A model generated the notes under the pieces. That model saw only the letters and a program-made list of their open reading frames with translations. It was not told where the DNA came from and did not search any database. From Metridium senile (lineage: Eukaryota; Cnidaria; Anthozoa; Actiniaria; Metridiidae), in NCBI GenBank assembly GCA_949775045.1, contig OX459100.1, positions 12,158,447 through 12,222,446 of the forward strand: a DNA stretch of 64,000 bases, in the 5' to 3' direction. Position numbers and translations under genes: made by a program. Shown here one piece after another: positions 31,521 to 41,025 of this stretch. Positions within the stretch are counted from its first letter, which is position 1, and every line of letters starts with the position of its first letter.

Positions 31521-31769
31521 ACCATATTTACTTGAATAAGCGCTTACCTCGAAAAAGCGCCACACTTTAACGCTAAAAATAATGTTACTCTAGAAAAGCA
31601 CCGGAAATTATTTTTTATCAAAAGCTATATTCTTCAGTTGAAAGTAATTATATTTAACTGCTCGCCCATTAAGTTATCGCCCCAATATTCATAGTTCTGA
31701 TCAAGAAGGGGACAGTGAGATCGAGAAAAAAGGAATAAGCTCCACTGTGCTAAATCAAGTAAATGTGGT
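31521..31769. mobile_element. MITE with ACCATATTTACTTG ends
   Basis: ACCATATTTACTTG at 31521 and CAAGTAAATGTGGT ending at 31769, with AAGCGC-rich interior (AATAAGCGCTTACC). No clear target duplication. Confidence 0.65.
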
Positions 31770-32094
31770 ATCAGAAATGGTTCTCTACCTGCAAGCAATC
31801 AAGTTCTTCATTGCTTGAGATAATATTTCAAGGTGCCCATAGATTTGCTTACATGTAGTTTTGTGAATTATTAATTTGAAGTCATTACTTTACAGTGAGA
31901 AAACTTGAACCCTGAACTTTTTGAGCTTCTTTTGTTACTTTTTTTGAACCCACTTCCCATGAGGGAATATATTAGAAATATTTATTATAAGCACTTAGTG
32001 TATTTGAACTCACTGTTTGATTTTAAAAGGTTTTGAGTAGAAGGTTCAGAAAACAATAACATGCAAAACACAAGTGTTCACGGTTCAAGTATCC

Positions 32095-35000
32095 TCACTG
32101 TAAGTCAAGTACAGTGAGGTTTGATCCAGCTAAGGTAGTTTTCCAATCTCGCCAAATCATCATCTCAAGGTAGCTCATGAAATTACTTATATCAGCAGTA
32201 ATACTGATAGAAATAATAGCTCCTTGGTTTCGATGGCTGTGGCTTTCAAATAAACAAATGTTGTTGTTGTTAAAACACAAAACCATAGACTTGTCAGGAG
32301 TAACGATAAGGACTGCTGCAAACTTTGGGTTATGTAGTCTATAGTTTTCAAGGTAGTCTGTTAAGTCTTGTGCTGTGAAGAAGCCTGTGTCGTCAATAAC
32401 TGTAAGGTTTTGTAGATTGTTGTCGTTTTTATCAAGAACTTCCCGTACTTCCAGATTGGGTTGATGTAGTGGCTGGTTAAATGACTGATAAATACGGTTT
32501 CCAAGGATCATGGTGTTAGTGTAGGAGGTTACAGAATTGCTGAGTCCAGTTGTGCCGGAAGGTATTAGGAGTGTTCCTTCTAAAAAGTGCTTGGCTGTCA
32601 AAAGAGCTATTACTGTACAGGCATTGCTTCCAGGAGTTACATTTAGAGTAGATTGACAGAGGTGTGGTGGCAGAACCCATTCAGTGATCTGGTGACTTTG
32701 GTTTTGTAGGATGTGGATTTGATTATGTGAGTTCATGTTGATGGTGGGACCTTGTTGTTTTTTCTGGATGGTGTTTGTTTGTAGGGTAGATGGTGGCTGG
32801 CATGATTGCAGGGTTGATGATGGCTGGCTTGATTGTCGAGTAGATGGTGGCTGGCTTGATTGTCGAGTAGATGGTGGCTGGCTTGATTGAAGAGATGTTG
32901 GTGACTGGTCTTTGTGCCATGGGCAATTGCATGTTTGAGGTCCAGAGATACAAGTATTTTTTGTACACATTGTACATGTAGTAGGCAGTCCATTTCTAAA
33001 TCTTTTGTGGACTCTGACTGGATGGTGGCATGTTCTACAATGTGGTGGTGCTCTTGGTGTGGTGATTCTGTTTATTGATGATGTGATGGAAGGAAGTGGT
33101 AGATGTGGGACTTCAATATTGAATAGCTCTTTGTTCAGACTATTGACAAGGTGTTGTAGGTCAATGTCATCTGACGTCCCAACCTCAGGTGCATCATCAT
33201 TGGGTTCCAATATTGGTTCTGTGTTATTTTCAGCAGGGTAGTTTTTTTGTACATTATTAGTATTAGGATTTAGGATTGCATCTTTTGCTATCATACCAAG
33301 TTCTTTAACTCTTTCTTTCAGAAATACTTGACATAAAGGACAAAAAGTTGTATCACCAAGGCAGAGATCATGAAAGGAGTGGAAACAACCAGGAAAAAGT
33401 GTCCAATTTTCATCAGAGGATGGGAGAGTGCATCTAGGTAAGTCACAGATTCTAGATTGGTCAGGTGTAATGTTCGCATGATATCCGAGTGGTAAGACAT
33501 TGATTTTGGTTGGTTTGGTGAAGCCCATTGCTGGTAGAGTAATGTGAGTAGGAGTCGTTTTTGAGTTCATGATAGAGAATGTAGCATGTCCAGGATGTTG
33601 TACTATTTGTTTGATTATGGAGCCTAACACTTGAGCACATTTGACTTTAAGGTACTTTAGTTGATTGTGAGAAAATGAAAAAGGTTTTGGTGGAGTAAAG
33701 TGTGATCTGAAGTTGGATTGTTTTTCTTTTGACTGAAATATAGCTTTTGTAGTTTTCTGTAATTGTTCTGCTGTGTCAGAGGATTTTGTTTGAGCCCGTA
33801 TTATACTATGAGTGTTTTCGACTGGGTATTCATCAGAAACTGGTAAATATTTGTTAAGTAAGTTGTATAGATCAGGAGAATACTGTGAGCAGTGTGATAC
33901 CATGTTTAACCATACTAGTGGAGCTTTGTTGTAGTGGCGGCGTCTTAGACAAGTAAACATAATCCAGATTCTTAACATGGCTTTGAAGTAGTCTTGGAAA
34001 TTATTAAGTTTAAAAGTAATACTGTATATTGAGAGAACCAGAGGTATGTAGTTGTCCAGTAAGTTCAGGAGTGTTCCATATTGTGTATCTTTGTATCGTC
34101 GAAGTTTAGTCAGAACAGTTGTCCTTATAAGTGTCCATGCCCCATATACAATCTCGAGGATCAAGCTAATTCGCCATGGTTTAGGGTTATCTGCAAGCTT
34201 ACTTTTGGTGAAAACTCTTTCATAAATAAGCTTAAAAAAGGGATGAAAGGTGGTAACAATGTGTTCTCTGCTATTTAGGGAAATGTGCAGTGGTCCAATG
34301 GTTGGCAAAATCGAAAGGAGAGGTGGCTGTGCTGAGGTATCACTCTGGCTACTAGAAGAAAGTACAGTTCCATGGTGCGGATATGAATATGTATGGTCAA
34401 GGTTATAACAAGGATCACAATAAAGTGGAGGGTTACTGGCTGTGTACTTTTGCAGACATTTATAGACAATTTGACGACAGTAAAATTGGCACGGCCAATC
34501 GCCAGGCTGTAAAACGACAAACTTTTCCATGTAGTCTTTAAGAGAAGTGCTAAAGACAACGTCGTAAGCAGCAGCAAAATCTTCATGTGACTTCAAAGAT
34601 AATTCTACAAAATCGACTAAGTACAAGTCCTCCATTTTTCTCATTGTTCTTACATGATCGCTGTCAGAATATTGGTGTATGTAAATTCGTTGTCTTTCCG
34701 ACTCTGGATTGAAAAAGGCTGTAGTCATCCAGCTAGGCATAGTATTAGAATATGTTTGACTTATCCTATGCATGTTTTCGGGGGAAGTAATGATACTTGT
34801 GCATGTCGGAATGTCAATACCAAGTGGGTCATGCATGTTGATTGCACTATCCACAGGTATTGCCTTTATATTTTTGAACACTTTTATAATAATAGTACAC
34901 ATGTTTGCTGCCTTGCAGACGTCAGGATCAGTTGGTCTTCGTTTTGTATGAATGTTAGTATAATCGTCTATTATTAGAACTATTAGCCACTGGTGTTCTA

Positions 35001-35429
35001 TTGCCTGTTTGATTACTGTGTCAAGAGAGTCACGGTGCGACTGCTGGAAGCCTGATACTATATTACGCAGTGTTTGTCTAGAACATGTTGTGCCCATTGT
35101 GTATTCTGTTTCGAAAGCATCTTGGGACAAGTGGGATTGTTTAAGATAGAGGCCATGGTCTATCTGAAGGGAATTACAGGATTGGCTCCTTGAGTAACAT
35201 AATTTATAAATCATTGCAGCAGCCCTCTTTTTGTTAAGCTCAGTTCGTTTTTGTGAATGACGTGGTGTGGTTATGGAACGAAGAATTGTATCAAACAATT
35301 GAGTAGCGCCAGCGCTAACGCACAACTTTTGCAGCATACAAGGGTCATATATGGGCTCTTCTTTATCGAGAACGAACCGTTTATACATCGCAGTTTTAAC
35401 TGCCTCCACTTCTTTTGGCATATCACATC
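32095..35429 (-). CDS. Putative transposase or element protein of unknown family, main exon (~1,110 aa)
   Basis: A single long minus-strand frame (open from 35460; an acceptor TTTATAG puts the exon start at 35429). Residue numbers count from the ATG at 35460. A DDE-like start is suggested by LIVLIIDDYTNIHTKRRP (D165, D166). Conserved-looking blocks are LQPGDWPCQFYCRQIVY (317-333), GPLHISLNSRE (389-399) and EYPVENTHSIIRAQTKSSD (544-562). A RING-H2-like finger follows: C672, C677, C692, H694, H697, C700, C707, C710. A second cluster is C808, C811, C829, C832, C837, C844, C846, H849. Four SSQPPSTRQ repeats (856-894) lead to a C-terminal region with NACTVIALL (C948) and FESHSHRN (H1074, H1076), suggestive of a papain-like peptidase. 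The frame is intact. Calling it a transposase rests on its position inside TIRs. Confidence 0.75.
32790..32900 (-). repeat. 27-bp coding repeat (SSQPPSTRQ), four units
   Basis: GATTGTCGAGTAGATGGTGG on the plus strand recurs every 27 bp. It encodes a Ser/Gln/Pro linker between the Cys cluster and the C-terminal domain. Confidence 0.9.
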
Positions 35430-35576
35430 CTATAAATTCAATAAAGTGAAGACAATACATAAGTGGTTTGTTTGTTGTTTATTTATTACTTTTGGTTATG
35501 ATTAAAAGTATTACATACAATGTGTTCAGCACTTCCATAACATTGTTACTGTTACATTTTGAAATATTACACTCAC

Positions 35577-35645
35577 TTTCTGAAAACTCTTCATATTTTT
35601 CTCCATTTCTTTGAGCTCATCCGTTGGAATAGTGACGGCCGTTAC
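35577..35645 (-). CDS. Small internal exon of the 8-kb element gene
   Basis: 69 bp (23 codons) between acceptor GTATTTAG and donor AAA|GTGAGT. It reads VTAVTIPTDELKEMEKNMK followed by SFQK, phase 0 at both ends. It joins the exon at 35735 in frame. The join to 35429 needs a one-base difference, so an extra exon, another splice site or a frameshift must be assumed. Confidence 0.5.
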
Positions 35646-35734
35646 CTAAATACAGCACACATGTCATATAAATTGGATAAACTGTATGCGTAACTCATTG
35701 AACACGGGCGTTTGTGTGCAGTCTTTTGACTTAC

Positions 35735-35925
35735 TTTTTCTGAATGTTGGTATCTGAAGATTTTTCTTCTACAGCCATTACAAATCAAATGATTTCTCGT
35801 ACATTCATGTGTATCTTTGCCGAAGCAATCATGTATATACTTCACGTAGTTCTCGATTTGGCGATAACTATTTTCATTGTCTCCTCGTTTAGCACAAACG
35901 AAACACTTATATCGCCCGCACTCGA
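35735..35925 (-). CDS. N-terminal Cys-rich exon of the 8-kb element gene
   Basis: It reads CGRYKCFVCAKRG, then NYVKYIHDCFGKDTHEC and HLICNGCRRKIFRYQ, ending at a GAAAAA|GTAAGT donor. The CxxC ... C ... C ... CxxC spacing suggests an N-terminal zinc finger. The upstream in-frame MSSRIQLLAVLLLSFSLLVE looks like a signal peptide, but its DNA is a textbook polypyrimidine tract ending TTTTAG, preceded by a GTATGT donor at about 35979, so it is more likely a ~50-bp intron. Confidence 0.5.
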
Positions 35926-37648
35926 CTAAAAGAGAAAACGACAGTAATAATACAGCTAAAAGCTGTATTCTAGAAGACATACCGAAGTGTTTTTAAATTT
36001 GCCGGGCCAGCGACTTAGCGCCCGCAAGCTTTTAATGGCAGTGGTCTATGCAATGAGTTTATGACATGCGCAGACAAAATATCTATATGCTTGCAGTCAC
36101 ACATTAATATGGTCAAGTCACACAGTAAAAGGTCACCATTAAGCCATTGTAAGTTAATATCATTTGTTCAGCTTTACTTGTGCAAATAGGTTGTCTGCGT
36201 ATTTTACATAAACGAGTGGAAAACACATGCAAATATAAAACACTTCAACTATCTTAGCTTGCTGTTCGCCATTTTAAATTGGTTTTGTGAGCCTGCGATA
36301 ACACCGCACAGGTGTTTCTCCGTTGGGATGGGGGAGTGGATGGAGGCCTAGGAGTGTTCAATTTAACTGGTCAATTTCATGAGACTTTCTGTCAAATCTG
36401 AACGGTAATATACATCGACTCACTGAGTGAACTCTTGATTTGTAATACGAAGCTCAGAAATGGCCAACGAGGCTAATCGGTATCGGCTAATCGATACTTC
36501 GTCAAAGGGTTGAAAAAAATGTTTTATTCGATCGTCAAAGAAAAAGTTCTCATTGAGGGAGTCATAGCCGATAATATTATGACAGCACAGTAACACATGT
36601 CAGATAGGTCACATGTCAGGACTTAGCGTGAGAGACTGGGACAAATCAAAATGGCGGAATACTCGAACATAGTTTTATTTTGAGCTTCTGTCATCTCCTG
36701 TAAAGGTACATACAAGAGATCATCTTGTAAATAAGATCAAAACCAGGAAACAAGAAGGAAAAAAGACTTGCCACCTGCCACAGACATCACCTTCGAATAG
36801 TGGAACGTCCAAGTATGCATCAAGTAAAGAAGTGGTTATTGCTGTAATTAATATCAGCCAGAAGAAGTATTTGAAGTGAGCATAAGAAAAAACACTTGCT
36901 TTTGGATCAAGGTATGGTTTGGGGGTATTTTGCTGTCTATACGATCTGGAGAACGTCAAATAGGATGGGTTCCTGAGAAAGATCCGAAAATGCACGCTGA
37001 GATTATTTATACATAAAAGATATAATTTATGTATCAAAAACCAAGTTTTTCTGTAAGGATCATCAGTGCGACAGGAAAAACAATTTCAGAAACATTTACA
37101 CTAACTAACATCAAGATAAGATGCGAATTGGACTTTAAATCTTCATCAGTGGTATGTAGAAATATTAGCTTTAATAATTTCGTTACTGTTCAGTCCCTGG
37201 TTTCAGAAACGTTTGTTTAATCTGGAAAAATATCTACTACAATAAAGATTAGATTCTTATTGTTGGAGGTTAGCAATATTATACAAATTCAAACAAATGT
37301 TTCTTAGAAAATAGCCAGCAATCCTTAATGAAAGCACCCAGAACGTATAGAATTATTTAATTTATATGTATATACAGAAAGATGTACAAAGGAAGTGTTG
37401 TTTAAAAGTGTTGATAATAAAAATATTCAAAATAAAAAAGATATAAAAATAATTGTTTTGCAACTGGTTTCATAGTATTAAACTATGTTAAAATAATTGA
37501 TAATCATTGTTTAAAAGTGCTTTAATTGTTACGCTATTTGCACTCTATTCTATTGTTTTAACTAGCATCATGTTGTACTATTTTGTATTTCATGGATATA
37601 ATATTTGCACTCTAAATCAATTATGTAAATGAATCACAGGCATTCCTT

Positions 37649-38196
37649 ATGTAGTATATAAAAAACGAGCAGCAGTGTTTTATCAAGGATAAAAACCCGA
37701 GCGCAGCGAGGGTTTCTGATCCTTGATAAAACACGTTCTGCGAGTTTTTTATATAGCTTAAAAAACTCCAACACTTATTCAAAACTAAATTATAAAAGTT
37801 TCTTGAAGAAAAGTCCAATTTGGAGACAAACTTTATTTGCAAGGTACACTGCGCATTCTCATATCACACCATGCACCATTAAGCACCACATTTGGCATCC
37901 CACATTTGAGAAAGGTCGTGTATAATATAGTAGGAGCTTGATAGCATTGTTTCGGGTGATGCCTCTAGTAAAGGTCAATGATGAGAGATTAAAACTGAGA
38001 CCTTTACAAGTGCCATAGGTACATAAAGACACACGTACCTTTATCATAAAGACACACGTACCTTTATCATAAAGACACATGTGTTTTTATATAATGTACC
38101 TATGGCAGTGTTTTATGGGGTATAAAGGTCATGCATGTGACCAAATTGGAATGCCCCGATTGGACTAATAGCTCATGAATTATTAATGAGTTTTTT
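37649..38196. mobile_element. ~550-bp insertion in element A absent from element B
   Basis: B reads from GGCATTCC to TTAATATGAAACTG (41450-41468, inverse) where A has 550 extra bp. The extra piece includes a fold-back (37650-37757; arms GTGTTTTATCAAGGAT/ATCCTTGATAAAACAC around a CCCGAGCGCAGCGAGGG loop) and 2-3 units of a 24-bp repeat ATAAAGACACACGTACCTTT (38022-38090). Its own ends were not resolved. Confidence 0.65.
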
Positions 38197-38627
38197 AAAT
38201 TAATATAAAACTGACCTTTATTGAATACAATTTTTGATGTAAAGTTTAAACTGGCCTTTGCTTACTAGAAGTATTATATTTAAATGATATTTTGAACAAT
38301 GATACCTTTATTTTCAAATTTCCTTAAATGAACTTAAAATGTTGTTCATTTTTACAAAAAAGAATTACTTAAACCACCAGAAAATGCATCTTCTTCACCA
38401 TATATTTTCTTAAACATCCCTAAATTGCTGTAAATTGCTTAAAATTGCCTTATGGCGCCTCTGATTTTCTTATATTTTTTCTTAAATCGCCTTAAACCTC
38501 ACTAAAACGCCTTAAAACTTCACTCGAAGTTTGGCCATATTTTCTTAAATCGCATTAAATCGCCTTAAAACGCTTTAAACCGCATTAAATTACGGCGATT
38601 TAAGGTCCAGGGGCAGGCCTTGAAATT

Positions 38628-38763
38628 CTTGCGCGTGGCCCACAAGCACAAAGTGCCTACAAAGAAGCTTTAAAAAGTGGAAAAGTTAAGAATCTTTGCT
38701 TGCCAGTTGTTTTGGTTGGTCAATCTCGCTCTGGAAAAACAAGCTTGCTAAGATCTCTTAATG
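38628..38763 (+). CDS. Roco exon, right part after element A (P-loop)
   Basis: Reads LARGPQAQSAYKEALKSGKV, then LPVVLVGQSRSGKTSLLRSL with the Walker A motif GQSRSGKTS at about 38718-38744. It ends AATG|GTAAAG in phase 1 and joins the exon at 39097 as LNG-EEFNSSEDSTVG, the switch I-like region. The P-loop lysine and threonine are intact. Confidence 0.85.
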
Positions 38764-39096
38764 GTAAAGCATTGCCATCTATTGCACATATCTTCATCAA
38801 TTAATTATAATCTTCTTATACGTCTATTTTCAATCGTTCCGCGTTGTATTTTTTATTGTTACATATTATTATTACACGGTCGGACTAATACTCTGTAATT
38901 TTATCTTCAAATCGTTAGACTTTGGCGTCTTTTCAGATAAGGACGCCGTTTATTATACAAACTTACAAACTGCATGCACCAGGGGACGTAGAAAAACCAT
39001 TGAGGAGGTAACAAACTTCGGCTGTGAATGGACACTAAACAGATTTCACATTATTATTATCATTATTCTTAATAATTTATGTTTCTTTTTGTCTAG

Positions 39097-39530
39097 GGGA
39101 GGAATTCAACTCGTCTGAAGACAGCACTGTGGGAGCAAAACTTGAGCGTTCTTTATCAAAGATAGATGGTGACTGGGAGCAAAACAAAAACAACGAAAAC
39201 TTGCTGTACAATCATTGCACAGCTATGGAAGTTGTGAAGCATTTAAAGCAACCCGCACAACCAAACCCAGACAATGAAGATGACATTAACAGCTTAGATA
39301 ATATTCAAAACGAATATTCTACTCAAGACAATAGCGCCCAGAACAACGCAACTGATACAACAATAAACAATGATACAACACAAAACATCGACAATGTTGA
39401 GAACCAAGACCACTTCGACAAGAAAGAACTTCTACCCGATGAAGTTGCGAGGTATACAGAAACTATTTTACAAAACCCCGATGCTGAAAAGCAAATGGAA
39501 AACTACCTATTTTTCCACACAATGGATTTT
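39097..39530 (+). CDS. Roco exon, left part before the Penelope insertion
   Basis: Starts after GTCTAG with two bases completing a glycine codon, then EEFNSSEDSTVGAKLERSLS. A long Asn/Asp/Gln-rich stretch (DNSAQNNATDTTINNDTTQN) sits between switch I and the G3 motif, longer than in typical Roc domains. The exon reaches FFHTMDF, where the Penelope-like element begins; MDFAGQP is completed at 44391. Confidence 0.85.
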
Positions 39531-39724
39531 ATTGTATTGAATGGTCTGAACCCAGGTGAATGAATGTTTATCGAAGTAACAATATTTGTCGAAGTCAATA
39601 GTCTTGAAGGCCATCAAGACAATTCATGTACCAGACAATTATAAGCTTGTGTCTTTTGATGTGAAATCTCTGTTTACTAGCATCCCACTCCAGATGGCCA
39701 TAGACAGCACTAAAGCCCCCCCTT

Positions 39725-40975
39725 TTGGAGAACACAACTGCCGATACTAGACTTCCAATGCCAGCATGTGAGATTATGGCTCTATTAAAATTATGCCTTG
39801 AATCTACATTCTTTCAATTCAATGGTAAACATTACAAACAGCTTCACGGCACAGCTATGGGTTCTCCTGTCTCTGTGGTTGTCGCAGAGATTGTGATGCA
39901 GAAAATCGAACAAAAAGCCCTTGAAACGTATGAACAGCCGTTACCATTCTGGTTTCGATATGTAGATGATACCATAACTGCCTTACCATCAGATGATATT
40001 GACGCCTTTCATAACCACTTAAACGATCAGAACCCTCATATACAGTTTACCAGAGAGCTTGAGGATAACGGTAAAATACCATTCTTAGACTGCCTAGTTA
40101 GCCGCCACGACAATACCCTACACACTACTGTATACCGTAAGCCTACTAATACAGACAGGTTACTTGACCAATCATCATATAACCCAACATCTCACAAGGC
40201 TACGACCATCAAAACTCTTTCAAGGCGTGCTCAAATCATTTGTGACTCAGCAGATAGTTTACACAGTGAGACTCAACATCTAAAAAATGTGTTTCATAAG
40301 AACAACTATAGCGATAAGTTTATTAATACCAACACGCATAAACCAAAAAATCATAGGGAAAGTCTTATTGACATGTCTTCCTCGCCCAAATCCTATATTT
40401 CACTACCATACATCAGAGGGAGCTCAGAGATCATATCACGTATTTTACAACCGCACAACATCAGCGTAGCTCATAAACCCATATCTACACTACGCCAGAT
40501 CCTGACTAAGGTTAAAGACAAAGACAGTCCTAATGATCGAATCGGTGCTATATATAAAATTGCATGTAATGACTGTGAGGCTACGTATATTGGTGAAACA
40601 GGTAGATCGTTTAATACTAGAAAACAGGAACATCAGAAAGCAGTTCAACAACAGGACAATCGAAACAACATCGCCATGCATTATACCAAGACTGGACATT
40701 CCATTAACTGGGATTCTGGTGAATGTATTTCTTTTAGTGGGAACAGAAAGCAAAGACTAGTCCTTGAAAGTTGGTTTACCAAGTTAGAACATCAACCAAT
40801 TAATAGATCTATTACACTTCCAACACAATACAACCGGCTTGTAAACAAACTTAGCAAACAAAACACCGCCGAAACGGTACCGCCACACAATGGGACTTAT
40901 GCCGCTAATTACACCCAAGCGGTTCAGCCATACAACAAGACCGATGCCGCTAATGACGCTACATCCATTAATTAG
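39725..40975 (+). CDS. Penelope-like reverse transcriptase with GIY-YIG endonuclease (partial, 416 aa)
   Basis: The RT domain shows HGTAMGSPVSVVVAEIVMQK and FWFRYVDDTITAL with the catalytic YVDD, then IPFLDCLVSR and VYRKPTNTDRLLDQ typical of Penelope proteins. The C-terminal endonuclease reads GAIYKIACNDCEATYIGETG with the Cys pair, and later MHYTKTGHSINWD. An upstream segment in another frame (VSFDVKSLFTSIPLQMAI, about 39645-39705) is RT motif A, so a frameshift lies near the C-run at 39715. The element is 5'-truncated. The listed ATG is not a native start. Confidence 0.9.
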   Translation: MENTTADTRLPMPACEIMALLKLCLESTFFQFNGKHYKQLHGTAMGSPVSVVVAEIVMQKIEQKALETYEQPLPFWFRYVDDTITALPSDDIDAFHNHLNDQNPHIQFTRELEDNGKIPFLDCLVSRHDNTLHTTVYRKPTNTDRLLDQSSYNPTSHKATTIKTLSRRAQIICDSADSLHSETQHLKNVFHKNNYSDKFINTNTHKPKNHRESLIDMSSSPKSYISLPYIRGSSEIISRILQPHNISVAHKPISTLRQILTKVKDKDSPNDRIGAIYKIACNDCEATYIGETGRSFNTRKQEHQKAVQQQDNRNNIAMHYTKTGHSINWDSGECISFSGNRKQRLVLESWFTKLEHQPINRSITLPTQYNRLVNKLSKQNTAETVPPHNGTYAANYTQAVQPYNKTDAANDATSIN

Positions 40976-41025
40976 CGTGGGAGTATAAATATCACTCTAT
41001 CTGACTTTTTATTCACTTGACTCTG

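Larger units (their letters stand above)
28026..36091. mobile_element. 8,066-bp DNA transposon of unrecognised family, 29-bp perfect TIRs, 9-bp target duplication
   Basis: The left end begins AGCATATAGATATTTTGTCT and the right end is its exact inverse over 29 bp. TGCAGTCAC flanks both ends (28017-28025, 36092-36100). Element B contains the empty site once (around 42955-42985), proving insertion rather than deletion. Inside are a minus-strand gene (32095-35925), a 5'-truncated LINE (28680-30060) and two MITEs (30884-31071, 31521-31769). Without these it is about 6.2 kb. A 9-bp duplication alone would fit Mutator-like elements, but the encoded protein shows no MULE signature that I recognise. 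Confidence 0.92.
25648..38620. mobile_element. Element A: TIR transposon with several nested insertions (12,973 bp)
   Basis: The ends are AGGCCTGCCCCCGGACCTTA and the inverse of AGGCCTGCCCCTGGACCTTA, flanked by TGAAATT at 25641-25647 and 38621-38627. The same ends bound element B (41026-44246). Aligning A with B shows A is a ~3.2-kb non-autonomous element that received a 1,145-bp element (26856-28000), an 8,066-bp element (28026-36091) and a ~550-bp piece (about 37649-38196). The left subterminal region (25670-25757) has about four 20-bp repeats of CGCGCTAAATCGCCTTAAAA, and the right (about 38400-38605) many TTAAATCGCC copies, likely transposase-binding repeats. A 6-7-bp target duplication would fit Dada-type elements, but this is a guess. 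Confidence 0.92.

Noticed and set aside
28017..36100. Element B as an internal deletion derivative of element A
   Set aside because: I first read B as A minus 8 kb between TGCAGTCACA repeats. The 29-bp inverted ends just inside those repeats show that the repeat is a target duplication, so B is the empty site.
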